Origin: an uncultured Collinsella sp.
Lineage (GTDB): Bacteria > Actinomycetota > Coriobacteriia > Coriobacteriales > Coriobacteriaceae
Direction of reading: 5' to 3'
Length of the DNA: 9,014 nucleotides
Assembly (NCBI GenBank): GCA_959599615.1
Contig: CAUGKA010000067.1
Coordinates: forward strand, 1 to 9,014
Below, piece by piece: positions 1-5,368 of the stretch (within the stretch, counting starts at the first letter, position 1; each line of letters starts with the position of its first letter). The notes under the pieces were generated by a model. The model saw nothing but the letters and a program-made list of their open reading frames with translations, ran no database searches and was not told where the DNA came from. Both the position numbers and the translations under genes were made by a program.

Positions 1-44
1 TTGCGTTGAGCTCGGTTGAGGTTTAAAGCTGTGGCTCGCGACCT

Positions 45-794
45 TTAGGAGCGGGCGGCTCCGTCGACGGGAAGGATGGCGCCCGTGACGTAGGCGGACA
101 TGTCGCTCGCCAGGAAGACGAAGGCGTTGGCGACGTCCTCGGGCTCGCCCATGCGACCCAGCGGAATGGTGGCGATGATAGGTTTGATGACCTCTTCGGG
201 TAGGTTGGCGACCATGTCGGTCTTGGTCACGCCGGGTGCCACGGCATTGACGCGGATGCCCATGGGGGCGAGTTCGCGCGAGAGCGACTGGACCATGCCG
301 TTGACGGCGAACTTGGATGTGGGATAGCCAACACCAGAGGGCTGACCGTACTTGGCGACCATCGAGCTCGTGGTGGTAATGGTGCCGCCGTGGCCGGCCT
401 CGGTCATGATCTTGGCGGCAGCCTGGTGGCCATTAAAGACGGCGATGACGTTGAGGTCCATGACCTTTGCAAACTCTTCGGCCGTGTAGTCCAAAAGGGG
501 AGAGCGCTGGGAGATGCCGGCATTGTTGACGACGGTGTCCAAGCCGCCCATATCGTCGGCAGCCGCGGCGAAGGCTTCGGTTACGGCCTCGAGTGAGGTG
601 AGGTCGCAGGAGCGGCCCCAGACCTTGGCCTCGGGATAGGCAGCTTCCAGCTTCTCAACGGCAGCATCGGCAGTCTCCTGGCGCGAGCCAAAGACGGTGA
701 CGGCAGCGCCTTCCTTGATAAAACGGCAGGCGATGGCATAGCCGATACCGCGCGTGCCTCCGGTGATGATTGCTTTCTTGCCCTCGAGCAACAT
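45..794 (-). CDS. SDR-family oxidoreductase, BaiA/FabG-like
   Basis: Predicted NAD(P)-dependent short-chain dehydrogenase/reductase of 249 residues, the usual length for a classical SDR, likely cytoplasmic. The Rossmann cofactor motif TGGTRGIG is at residues 11-18, NNAG at 90-93, and the catalytic residues are N115, S144, Y157 and K161 (YPTSK). The PG motif at 187-188 and the C-terminal VDGA motif complete the fold. After the second beta strand comes FGSRQE; the Ser/Arg pair suggests NADP(H) preference (inference). The start at 794 was chosen because GAGAGGAAG lies just upstream; an in-frame ATG at 866 would add 24 residues that match no SDR N-terminus. From memory the protein resembles BaiA, the 3-alpha-hydroxysteroid dehydrogenase of bile-acid 7-dehydroxylating clostridia, through shared blocks such as SGVGYP.SK and VAPGV..TDM. 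No other bai gene is visible, so the substrate is unknown. A 3-oxoacyl-ACP reductase or sugar dehydrogenase remains possible. Confidence 0.93.
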   Translation of the reverse strand: MLLEGKKAIITGGTRGIGYAIACRFIKEGAAVTVFGSRQETADAAVEKLEAAYPEAKVWGRSCDLTSLEAVTEAFAAAADDMGGLDTVVNNAGISQRSPLLDYTAEEFAKVMDLNVIAVFNGHQAAAKIMTEAGHGGTITTTSSMVAKYGQPSGVGYPTSKFAVNGMVQSLSRELAPMGIRVNAVAPGVTKTDMVANLPEEVIKPIIATIPLGRMGEPEDVANAFVFLASDMSAYVTGAILPVDGAARS

Positions 795-909
795 GGTGCT
801 TCCTCTCATCGCGGGCGGACATTCGCAGCACAGCGTAGCGGTAGCCGGAATCGGTCGCGTTTGCATATCGGTGAACGGTAGCCCGCGTTACCGATGAGCG
901 GCTCGCGCA

Positions 910-938
910 AATATACTCTGCCGTTGTGCTTGGGGCAG
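910..938 (-). promoter_or_regulatory. Possible promoter of the SDR gene
   Basis: Read on the minus strand, a -10-like hexamer TATATT (910-915, 5 of 6 matches) follows a weak -35-like CTGCCC (933-938) at 17-bp spacing. It lies just past the hom terminator, where an independent SDR promoter would be expected, and would give a leader of about 110 nt. The -35 match is poor, so this is tentative. Confidence 0.3.
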
Positions 939-943
939 GAGAC

Positions 944-978
944 AAAAGGGCTCCCGTCCCACATCGGACGGGAGCCCT
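944..978 (-). terminator. Rho-independent terminator of hom
   Basis: A perfect 13-bp inverted repeat (947-959 with 966-978, arms AGGGCTCCCGTCC / GGACGGGAGCCCT) encloses a 6-nt loop. On the minus strand it is followed by a short T-run (TTTTG). It begins about 30 nt after the hom stop codon, so it should end the hom transcript and insulate the SDR gene. There is no T-run on the plus strand, so it looks unidirectional. Confidence 0.85.
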
Positions 979-1008
979 CAAGGCGCGTATTGCTGGGCGA
1001 GCGTTGGA

Positions 1009-2352
1009 CTAGTTGGCCATAACGCCTTCGGTCCAGGCCTCGACGTCCTCGATACGCAGGACGTTGGCGACCTCGGCCACGCAGTCGACGCTGGCAAGCT
1101 CGGCGGCGGCAGCCTGGACGTCCTTCTCGAGCGCGCGGTGCGTCAGGAAGATGACCGAGCAGGCATCGCTGACGCCCGACTTGCCGTCCTCGACCTGGTT
1201 GATGAGCGAGATCGAGATGTTGTGCTTGGCAAAGATGTCGACCGTCTCTGACAGGGCGCCCACGCGGTCGGCGACCTTCAGGCGCACATAGTACTTGGTC
1301 TGGAGCTCGTCCATGGGCTTAAAGGTGAGGTTGTGGCCATAGGGCTCAATCTCGGGCAGCGGAGCCACGCCGCGGCTGATCTGCTCGGAGAGCGACAGGA
1401 TATCGCCCACGACGGCGCTCGCGGTGGGGAAGGAGCCTGCGCCCGCGCCGTAGAACATAGTCTCGCCCACGGCGTCACCTACCACGTAGACGGCGTTCAT
1501 GGCGCCGTTGACCTTGGCAAGCATGTGGTCGGCGGGGATCAGCGTGGGATGCACGCGAACGTCGACGCCGGCGTCGGTGTTGCGGGCGATGCCCAGCAGC
1601 TTAATGGTGTAGCCGAGCTCGCGGGCCTGGGCGATGTCCTCGGCGCCGATGGTGCGGATACCCTGCTGGTACACATCGTCGGTGGTAACGCGGGTGCCAA
1701 AGCCGATGGAGGCGAGGATGGCCGTCTTGCTGGCGGCGTCGAAGCCGTCGACATCGGCGGACGGGTCGGCCTCGGCATAGCCCTTGGCCTGCGCGTCGGC
1801 AAGCACGTCAGCGTAATCGGCGCCCTCGGCGTCCATGCGCGACAGGATATAGTTGGTGGTGCCGTTGAGGATGCCGGCGATGGTCAGGATCTTGTTACCC
1901 ACCAGGTCGTGCTCAAGCGTGCTCACGATGGGGATGCCGCCACCGCAGCTGGCCTCGCACTTAATCTGCACGCCGCACGCACGCGCCTTCTCGGCGAGCG
2001 TCTCGACATGACGGCCCAGCAGGGCCTTGTTGGCAGAGACGACGTGCTTGCCGTTCTCGAAGGCGGTGGTGAAGATCTCGGTCGCGGGGTGCTCGCCTCC
2101 GATGAGCTCGACGACGATATCGACGGCTGGGTCGGTGACGACATCATGCCAGTCACTCGTAAAGGCCTCGCGCTCAATACCGGCTGCTTCAGCCTGCTCC
2201 CAGGCAAGCGCGCAGGCGCGGGTCAGCTTAAGGTCGATGCCGTAGGCGGCCAGGTACTCATCGTGGTGGCTCTTAATCAGGCGGGCCACGCCGCCGCCGA
2301 CGGTTCCCAGACCGATGAGGCCGACGTTCACGGTGCGCAGGGGTTCGCTCAT
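1009..2352 (-). CDS. hom: Homoserine dehydrogenase
   Basis: Homoserine dehydrogenase (EC 1.1.1.3) of 447 residues reduces aspartate 4-semialdehyde to homoserine with NAD(P)H in the cytoplasm, at the branch to threonine, methionine and isoleucine. The N-terminal Rossmann motif GLGTVGGG is at residues 14-21. SANK at 106-109 contributes the conserved lysine K109. The signature ILNGTTNYIL is at 161-170, and the conserved catalytic pair is D205/K209 in DGFDAASK. A C-terminal ACT domain spans about residues 353-437 (YVRLKVADRVGALS onward), the typical site of threonine feedback inhibition in this monofunctional, ACT-bearing class. The length matches Gram-positive Hom proteins. GAAGGAG about 7 nt before the ATG at 2352 supports the start. 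No aspartokinase or threonine synthase gene adjoins it in this window. It is divergent from the liv genes and ends in a strong terminator. Identification is firm. Confidence 0.97.
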   Translation of the reverse strand: MSEPLRTVNVGLIGLGTVGGGVARLIKSHHDEYLAAYGIDLKLTRACALAWEQAEAAGIEREAFTSDWHDVVTDPAVDIVVELIGGEHPATEIFTTAFENGKHVVSANKALLGRHVETLAEKARACGVQIKCEASCGGGIPIVSTLEHDLVGNKILTIAGILNGTTNYILSRMDAEGADYADVLADAQAKGYAEADPSADVDGFDAASKTAILASIGFGTRVTTDDVYQQGIRTIGAEDIAQARELGYTIKLLGIARNTDAGVDVRVHPTLIPADHMLAKVNGAMNAVYVVGDAVGETMFYGAGAGSFPTASAVVGDILSLSEQISRGVAPLPEIEPYGHNLTFKPMDELQTKYYVRLKVADRVGALSETVDIFAKHNISISLINQVEDGKSGVSDACSVIFLTHRALEKDVQAAAAELASVDCVAEVANVLRIEDVEAWTEGVMAN

Positions 2353-2406
2353 AGATAGCTCCTTCGTGCATCTTATGGATGGATCAACCGCTTAAAGGTT
2401 GAGTGC

Positions 2407-2412
2407 ATTCTA
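2407..2412 (-). promoter_or_regulatory. Possible -10 element for hom
   Basis: On the minus strand TAGAAT matches the sigma-70 -10 consensus at 5 of 6 positions and would place the transcript start near 2400, giving a leader of about 48 nt. There is no good -35 at 16-18 bp, so the call rests on the -10 hexamer and its position alone. No T-box or riboswitch is recognisable in the leader. Confidence 0.25.
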
Positions 2413-2470
2413 GCGTGAACCGAGGGCGCGTGCTCGCCAGGCAACAGGAGTCGCACAAAACGGCACCCCC

Positions 2471-2548
2471 GAAACGCTGCGGAAACATTGGAAACATGCT
2501 CGCTACAAACGGAACTCCGTAACAAACTGTCAACGTTTGCGCCATAAG
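2471..2548 (+). promoter_or_regulatory. Control region of livJ1 with GAAAC/GTAAC repeats
   Basis: The divergent hom-livJ1 gap (2353-2603) holds three GAAAC pentamers at 2471, 2482 and 2491 and a GTAAC at 2519. GTAACA (2519-2524) and CATAAG (2543-2548), 18 bp apart, could be the -35 and -10 boxes; each matches 4 of 6 consensus bases. The repeats resemble regulator half-sites and recur before livJ2 and livH. Both the promoter and operator calls are inferences. Confidence 0.3.
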
Positions 2549-2569
2549 GTTTGCCCTGTACCGCAAGAC

Positions 2570-2584
2570 GGCCGCACCGCGGCC
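2570..2584 (+). other. GC hairpin in livJ1 leader
   Basis: GGCCGC (2570-2575) and GCGGCC (2579-2584) form a 6-bp stem with an ACC loop. It ends a few nt before the purine-rich ribosome binding site (AAAAAGGGGG). It could protect the mRNA 5' end or influence initiation. It has no T-tract on either strand, so it is not an obvious terminator. Confidence 0.4.
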
Positions 2585-2603
2585 AGCGAAAAAGGGGGAC
2601 ACC

Positions 2604-3770
2604 ATGTTCAACATCAACAGCACGCTCAGCCGTAGGAACTTTCTCGCCGGCGCTGCGGCGCTCGGCAGCACCGCCGCACTCGCTGGTTGCTCGTCGGGTG
2701 GCTCGGACGGCGGCTCCGCCGATGACGGCAAGACCTTCAAGATCGGTGCCATCGGCCCTCTGACCGGCGCCGCGGCAACCTATGGCGTTTCGGCCGAGAA
2801 GGGTGCCAAGCTTGCCGCCAAGGATTTCTCGACCAAGGACCTCAAACTCTCGCTTAAGTCCGAGGATGACGTCGCCGACGGCGAGAAGGCTATCAACGCC
2901 TTCAATACCCTGTGCGACTGGGGCATGCAGGCGCTCGTCGGCCCCGTCACGACTGGTGCCGCCGTCGCTGTCTCGGGCGAGATCGCCGACGATATGCTCA
3001 TGGTCACGCCCTCTGCTTCGTCCCTCGACGTCACCAAGGACAAGACCACGGTTTTCCAGGTTTGCTTTACCGACCCCACCATGGGCGCGAGTGCTGCCAA
3101 GTTTTTGGCCGAGAAGTATGCAGACGCCAAGATCGCCCTGTTCTACAACTCCGGCGATACGTACAGCTCGGGTGTTGCCGATGCCTTTGCCGAGCAGGCC
3201 AAGGAGTCCAAACTTGATATCGTCGATACCGAGACCTTTAAGGACGACTCCTCCACGAGCTTTACCAACCAGCTCACCAAGGCCAAGGAGGCCGGCGCCA
3301 CGCTCATCTTTGCGCCGATCTACTACACGCCGGCGTCCGTTTTGCTCAAGAACGCCAAGGACATGGGATACGACATGACCCTCATGGGTACCGACGGCAT
3401 GGACGGCCTGCTCTCCGTTGAGGGCTTCGACACCTCTCTTGCCGAGGGTGTGCTGCTCATGACCCCGTTCTCTGCCGACGACGAGAAGAACGCCGACTTC
3501 GTCAAGGCATATAAGGACGCCTACGACGAGACGCCCAACCAGTTTGCCGCCGATGCCTATGACTGCGTCCATGCGATTGTCGAGGCTATCGATAAGGCAG
3601 ACATCGATATTACGGTCGACGGCGCCGACATTGCCGGCGATCTTGCCAAGGCCATGCGCAAGATCAAGATCGAGGGCCTGACGGGCGAGCTCACGTGGAA
3701 CGAAGAGGGCCAAGTCGAGAAGCCCGCTACAGCCTATGTGATCCAGGACGGCAAGTACATCGCCGCCTAA
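2604..3770 (+). CDS. livJ: ABC amino-acid substrate-binding lipoprotein 1 (LivJ/K family)
   Basis: Extracytoplasmic receptor of 388 residues (periplasmic-binding-protein type I fold, LivJ/LivK family) that should deliver branched-chain or similar amino acids to LivHM. The N-terminus has a twin-arginine motif SRRNFL (residues 9-14), a short hydrophobic stretch and lipobox LAGC, with the lipidated cysteine at C29. This predicts Tat export and membrane anchoring. A Ser/Gly-rich linker (30-43) precedes the receptor domain, which starts at FKIGAIGPLTG. Ligand-contact regions by analogy with E. coli LivJ are VGPVTTGA (112-119), TPSASS (135-140), IYYTP (239-243) and MGTDGM (261-266); D264 probably stands where LivJ has Glu226. 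AAGGGGG 7 nt upstream supports the ATG. It is a close paralogue of the next gene and has its own upstream region, so it may be transcribed separately. The exact ligand cannot be read from sequence. Confidence 0.93.
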   Translation: MFNINSTLSRRNFLAGAAALGSTAALAGCSSGGSDGGSADDGKTFKIGAIGPLTGAAATYGVSAEKGAKLAAKDFSTKDLKLSLKSEDDVADGEKAINAFNTLCDWGMQALVGPVTTGAAVAVSGEIADDMLMVTPSASSLDVTKDKTTVFQVCFTDPTMGASAAKFLAEKYADAKIALFYNSGDTYSSGVADAFAEQAKESKLDIVDTETFKDDSSTSFTNQLTKAKEAGATLIFAPIYYTPASVLLKNAKDMGYDMTLMGTDGMDGLLSVEGFDTSLAEGVLLMTPFSADDEKNADFVKAYKDAYDETPNQFAADAYDCVHAIVEAIDKADIDITVDGADIAGDLAKAMRKIKIEGLTGELTWNEEGQVEKPATAYVIQDGKYIAA

Positions 3771-3822
3771 GTGCGCATAAAGCGCTACCGGTGAGGCTGT
3801 TTTAATCAGGGCAGGGACGCTT

Positions 3823-3838
3823 GTAACAGAATGGAAAC
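3823..3838 (+). promoter_or_regulatory. Candidate operator GTAAC-n6-GAAAC upstream of livJ2
   Basis: GTAAC (3823-3827) and GAAAC (3834-3838) are separated by exactly 6 nt. A degenerate third site, TTCAC (3845-3849), follows at the same 11-bp period. This spacing matches the published pattern of GlnR nitrogen-regulator half-sites in actinomycetes. Whether this organism has a GlnR is unknown, so the regulator is only a suggestion. Confidence 0.35.
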
Positions 3839-3889
3839 ATTACTTTCACACAATAAAGTGGCTAAACTGCATAAACCAATAGAAATACG

Positions 3890-3935
3890 CATAATTATGG
3901 ATAAACGGACAAAACAAAAGAAAAGTTGAAATAAT
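3890..3935 (+). promoter_or_regulatory. AT-rich promoter region of livJ2
   Basis: The stretch from about 3839 to 3967 is strikingly AT-rich against the GC-rich genes. It contains -10-like hexamers CATAAT (3890-3895) and AATAAT (3930-3935), each 5 of 6 matches. CGGACA (3906-3911) lies 18 bp before the second and matches the -35 consensus at 4 of 6 positions. A promoter here would drive livJ2 independently of livJ1. The exact start site cannot be fixed. Confidence 0.4.
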
Positions 3936-3947
3936 CGCCACTTTTCT
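3919..3947. repeat. Inverted repeat in the livJ2 promoter region
   Basis: AGAAAAGT (3919-3926) and ACTTTTCT (3940-3947) form an 8-bp perfect inverted repeat with a 13-nt spacer. A second, overlapping pair is AGTTGA (3924-3929) with TCAACT (3947-3952). It overlaps the best -10 candidate, so a repressor site or a weak RNA structure is possible. Confidence 0.35.
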
Positions 3948-3999
3948 CAACTAAAGCGTCTACTATTTTGCGAACGCCGAACACGGCGAAGGATGGCCT

Positions 4000-4020
4000 G
4001 TTGGGTAACCGAAACCCGAC
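4000..4020 (+). other. Hairpin in livJ2 leader
   Basis: GTTGGGT (4000-4006) pairs with ACCCGAC (4014-4020) through one G-U, with a 7-nt loop. It lies about 10 nt before the AGGAG ribosome binding site. A smaller hairpin CGCCG/CGGCG (3975-3979 with 3984-3988) precedes it. The livJ1 leader also has a hairpin just before its ribosome binding site. Confidence 0.35.
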
Positions 4021-4041
4021 GAGATTTGAGAGGAGAGCCGC

Positions 4042-5229
4042 ATGTCGAGCCTCACCGGTAAGTCATTGAACCCTGTTATGAATCGCAGGAGCGTTATCGC
4101 GAGCGCAGCAGGTCTGGGGGCGATGTCTATTCTAGCTGGCTGCTCCTCCAACGGCGGCGACAGCGGTTCCGCTTCGGGCGACGCTTCGTTTAAGATCGGC
4201 ACCATCGGCCCGCTGACCGGCGCCAACGCGTCCTACGGCAAGTCCGTTACCCAGGGTGTCGAGCTTGGCTGCAAGGATTTCTCGACCAAGGAGCTGCCGC
4301 TTGCCAGCAAGGCCGAGGATGACCAGGCCGACGGCGAGAAGGCCGTCAACGCCTTTAACACCCTGCTCGACTGGGGCATGCAGGCCCTCGTCGGCCCGAC
4401 CACCACGGGTGCGTCGGTTGCCGTTGCCGCCGAGTGCGGTAACGACCCCGAGACGTTCATGATCACTCCGTCCGCGTCCTCCGAGGACGTCACCAAGGGC
4501 AAGGATTGCGTCTTCCAGGTTTGCTTTACCGATCCCAACCAGGGCGTCAACGCTGCCAAGTTCCTGGCGCAGAAGTATGCGGACGAGAAGTTCGTGCTGT
4601 TCTATAACTCCGGCGACGCCTATTCTTCGGGCATCGCAGATTCCTTTAAGGTTCAGGCCGCTAAATCCAAGCTCGAGATTGTCGACGAGGAGACCTTTAA
4701 GGACGACTCCGCCACGAGCTTTACCAACCAGCTCACCAAGGCCAAGCAGGCCGGCGCTACCATGATCTTTGCGCCGATCTACTACACGCCGGCGTCCGTC
4801 CTGCTCAAGAACGCCAAGGACATGGGCTACGACGTCAAGATGATGGGCTGCGACGGCATGGACGGCATCCTGGGCGTTGAGGGCTTCGACACCTCTCTTG
4901 CCGAGGGTCTGCTGCTCATGACCCCGTTCTCCGCCGACGACGAGAAGAACGCCGACTTCGTCAACGCTTACAAGGATAAGTATGGCGAGACTCCGGACCA
5001 GTTTGCCGCCGACGCTTACGACGGCGTGCACGCGGTGGCCGAGGCCCTCGAGGAGGCCGGTCTTGGTGTCGACGCCGACCCGACAAAGGTCGCCGAGAAG
5101 CTGCCTAAGGCTATGCTCAAGATTACCGTTGACGGTCTGACCGGCAAGCTCACCTGGAACGATAAGGGCCAGGTCCAGAAGGAGCCCACGGCGTACGTCA
5201 TCACCGACGGCAAGTACGTACAGGCCTAA
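4042..5229 (+). CDS. livJ: ABC amino-acid substrate-binding lipoprotein 2 (LivJ/K family)
   Basis: Second LivJ/LivK-type receptor, 395 residues and roughly 70% identical by eye to the preceding one over the mature domain. It has a twin-arginine signal (NRRSVI, residues 14-19), a hydrophobic core and lipobox LAGC with lipidated C34. The receptor domain starts at FKIGTIGPLTG (50-60). Pocket regions parallel the first copy: VGPTTTGA (117-124), TPSASS (142-147), IYYTP (246-250), MGCDGM (268-273) with D271. It differs by a 2-residue insertion near 135-138 and by substitutions such as Cys for Thr in the MGxDGM motif, so the two may differ in ligand range or affinity (inference). AGGAG 6 nt before the ATG at 4042 supports this start; an internal ATG at 4078 would remove the lead-in to the Arg pair and lacks that spacing. 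It probably shares the LivHMGF complex with copy 1. Confidence 0.93.
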   Translation: MSSLTGKSLNPVMNRRSVIASAAGLGAMSILAGCSSNGGDSGSASGDASFKIGTIGPLTGANASYGKSVTQGVELGCKDFSTKELPLASKAEDDQADGEKAVNAFNTLLDWGMQALVGPTTTGASVAVAAECGNDPETFMITPSASSEDVTKGKDCVFQVCFTDPNQGVNAAKFLAQKYADEKFVLFYNSGDAYSSGIADSFKVQAAKSKLEIVDEETFKDDSATSFTNQLTKAKQAGATMIFAPIYYTPASVLLKNAKDMGYDVKMMGCDGMDGILGVEGFDTSLAEGLLLMTPFSADDEKNADFVNAYKDKYGETPDQFAADAYDGVHAVAEALEEAGLGVDADPTKVAEKLPKAMLKITVDGLTGKLTWNDKGQVQKEPTAYVITDGKYVQA

Positions 5230-5233
5230 TAAG

Positions 5234-5255
5234 CCGCCTTACATAGAGCGGTTTT
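5234..5255 (+). terminator. Weak hairpin plus T-run after livJ2
   Basis: CCGC (5234-5237) and GCGG (5248-5251) form a short stem followed by TTTTG, shortly after the livJ2 stop. The stem is only 4 perfect pairs, so termination would be partial at best. Partial termination would lower expression of livHMGF relative to the binding protein. Confidence 0.3.
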
Positions 5256-5261
5256 GATCCC

Positions 5262-5291
5262 AAGCAGGGGAGGTTTTGGCCTTCCCTGCTT
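5262..5291. other. Strong intercistronic hairpin between livJ2 and livH
   Basis: AAGCAGGGGAGG (5262-5273) pairs with CCTTCCCTGCTT (5280-5291) over 12 bp with a single G-U and a 6-nt loop (TTTTGG). No T-tract follows on either strand. Such elements between binding-protein and permease genes typically stabilise the upstream mRNA or reduce readthrough; that role is inferred here. Confidence 0.6.
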
Positions 5292-5302
5292 GCTTGGTAT
5301 CT

Positions 5303-5322
5303 AGGGACAGTGTAACGTCCCT
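5303..5322 (+). promoter_or_regulatory. Second hairpin upstream of livH, with GTAAC in the loop
   Basis: AGGGAC (5303-5308) and GTCCCT (5317-5322) form a 6-bp perfect stem around an 8-nt loop that holds GTAAC (5312-5316). GTTTC (5323-5327) follows 6 nt after that GTAAC, and GAAAC is at 5340-5344. It may be an operator, a processing site or part of an intergenic repeat; no good -10/-35 pair for livH is evident. Confidence 0.3.
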
Positions 5323-5368
5323 GTTTCATACATTAACTGGAAACCTATTCGAAAGGGGGATGTGGAAC

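Noticed and set aside
45..794. Assignment of the SDR as a Collinsella-type 7-beta-hydroxysteroid dehydrogenase.
   Set aside because: The remembered 7-beta-HSDH sequence differs throughout, including its cofactor motif and active-site surroundings; BaiA/FabG-like proteins fit better.
795..866. A longer SDR protein starting at an ATG at 866.
   Set aside because: The extra 24 residues are unlike an SDR N-terminus, and a good Shine-Dalgarno site precedes the ATG at 794.
2353..2420. T-box or amino-acid riboswitch in the hom leader.
   Set aside because: The space is short, and no T-box consensus, specifier stem or antiterminator pair is visible.
2505..2533. Consensus -35 TTGACA on the minus strand (2528-2533) as a hom promoter.
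   Set aside because: No -10-like hexamer lies at 16-18 bp; the best is GTTTGT. The isolated hexamer is probably chance.
3781..3804. Terminator after livJ1 (AGC...GCT followed by GTTTT).
   Set aside because: Only three or four contiguous pairs can form and the T-run is short, so it is too weak to call.
2604..5229. The two binding-protein genes as a sequencing or assembly duplication.
   Set aside because: They differ at many codons, in signal peptides, in a 2-residue indel and in fully unrelated upstream regions, so they are real paralogues.
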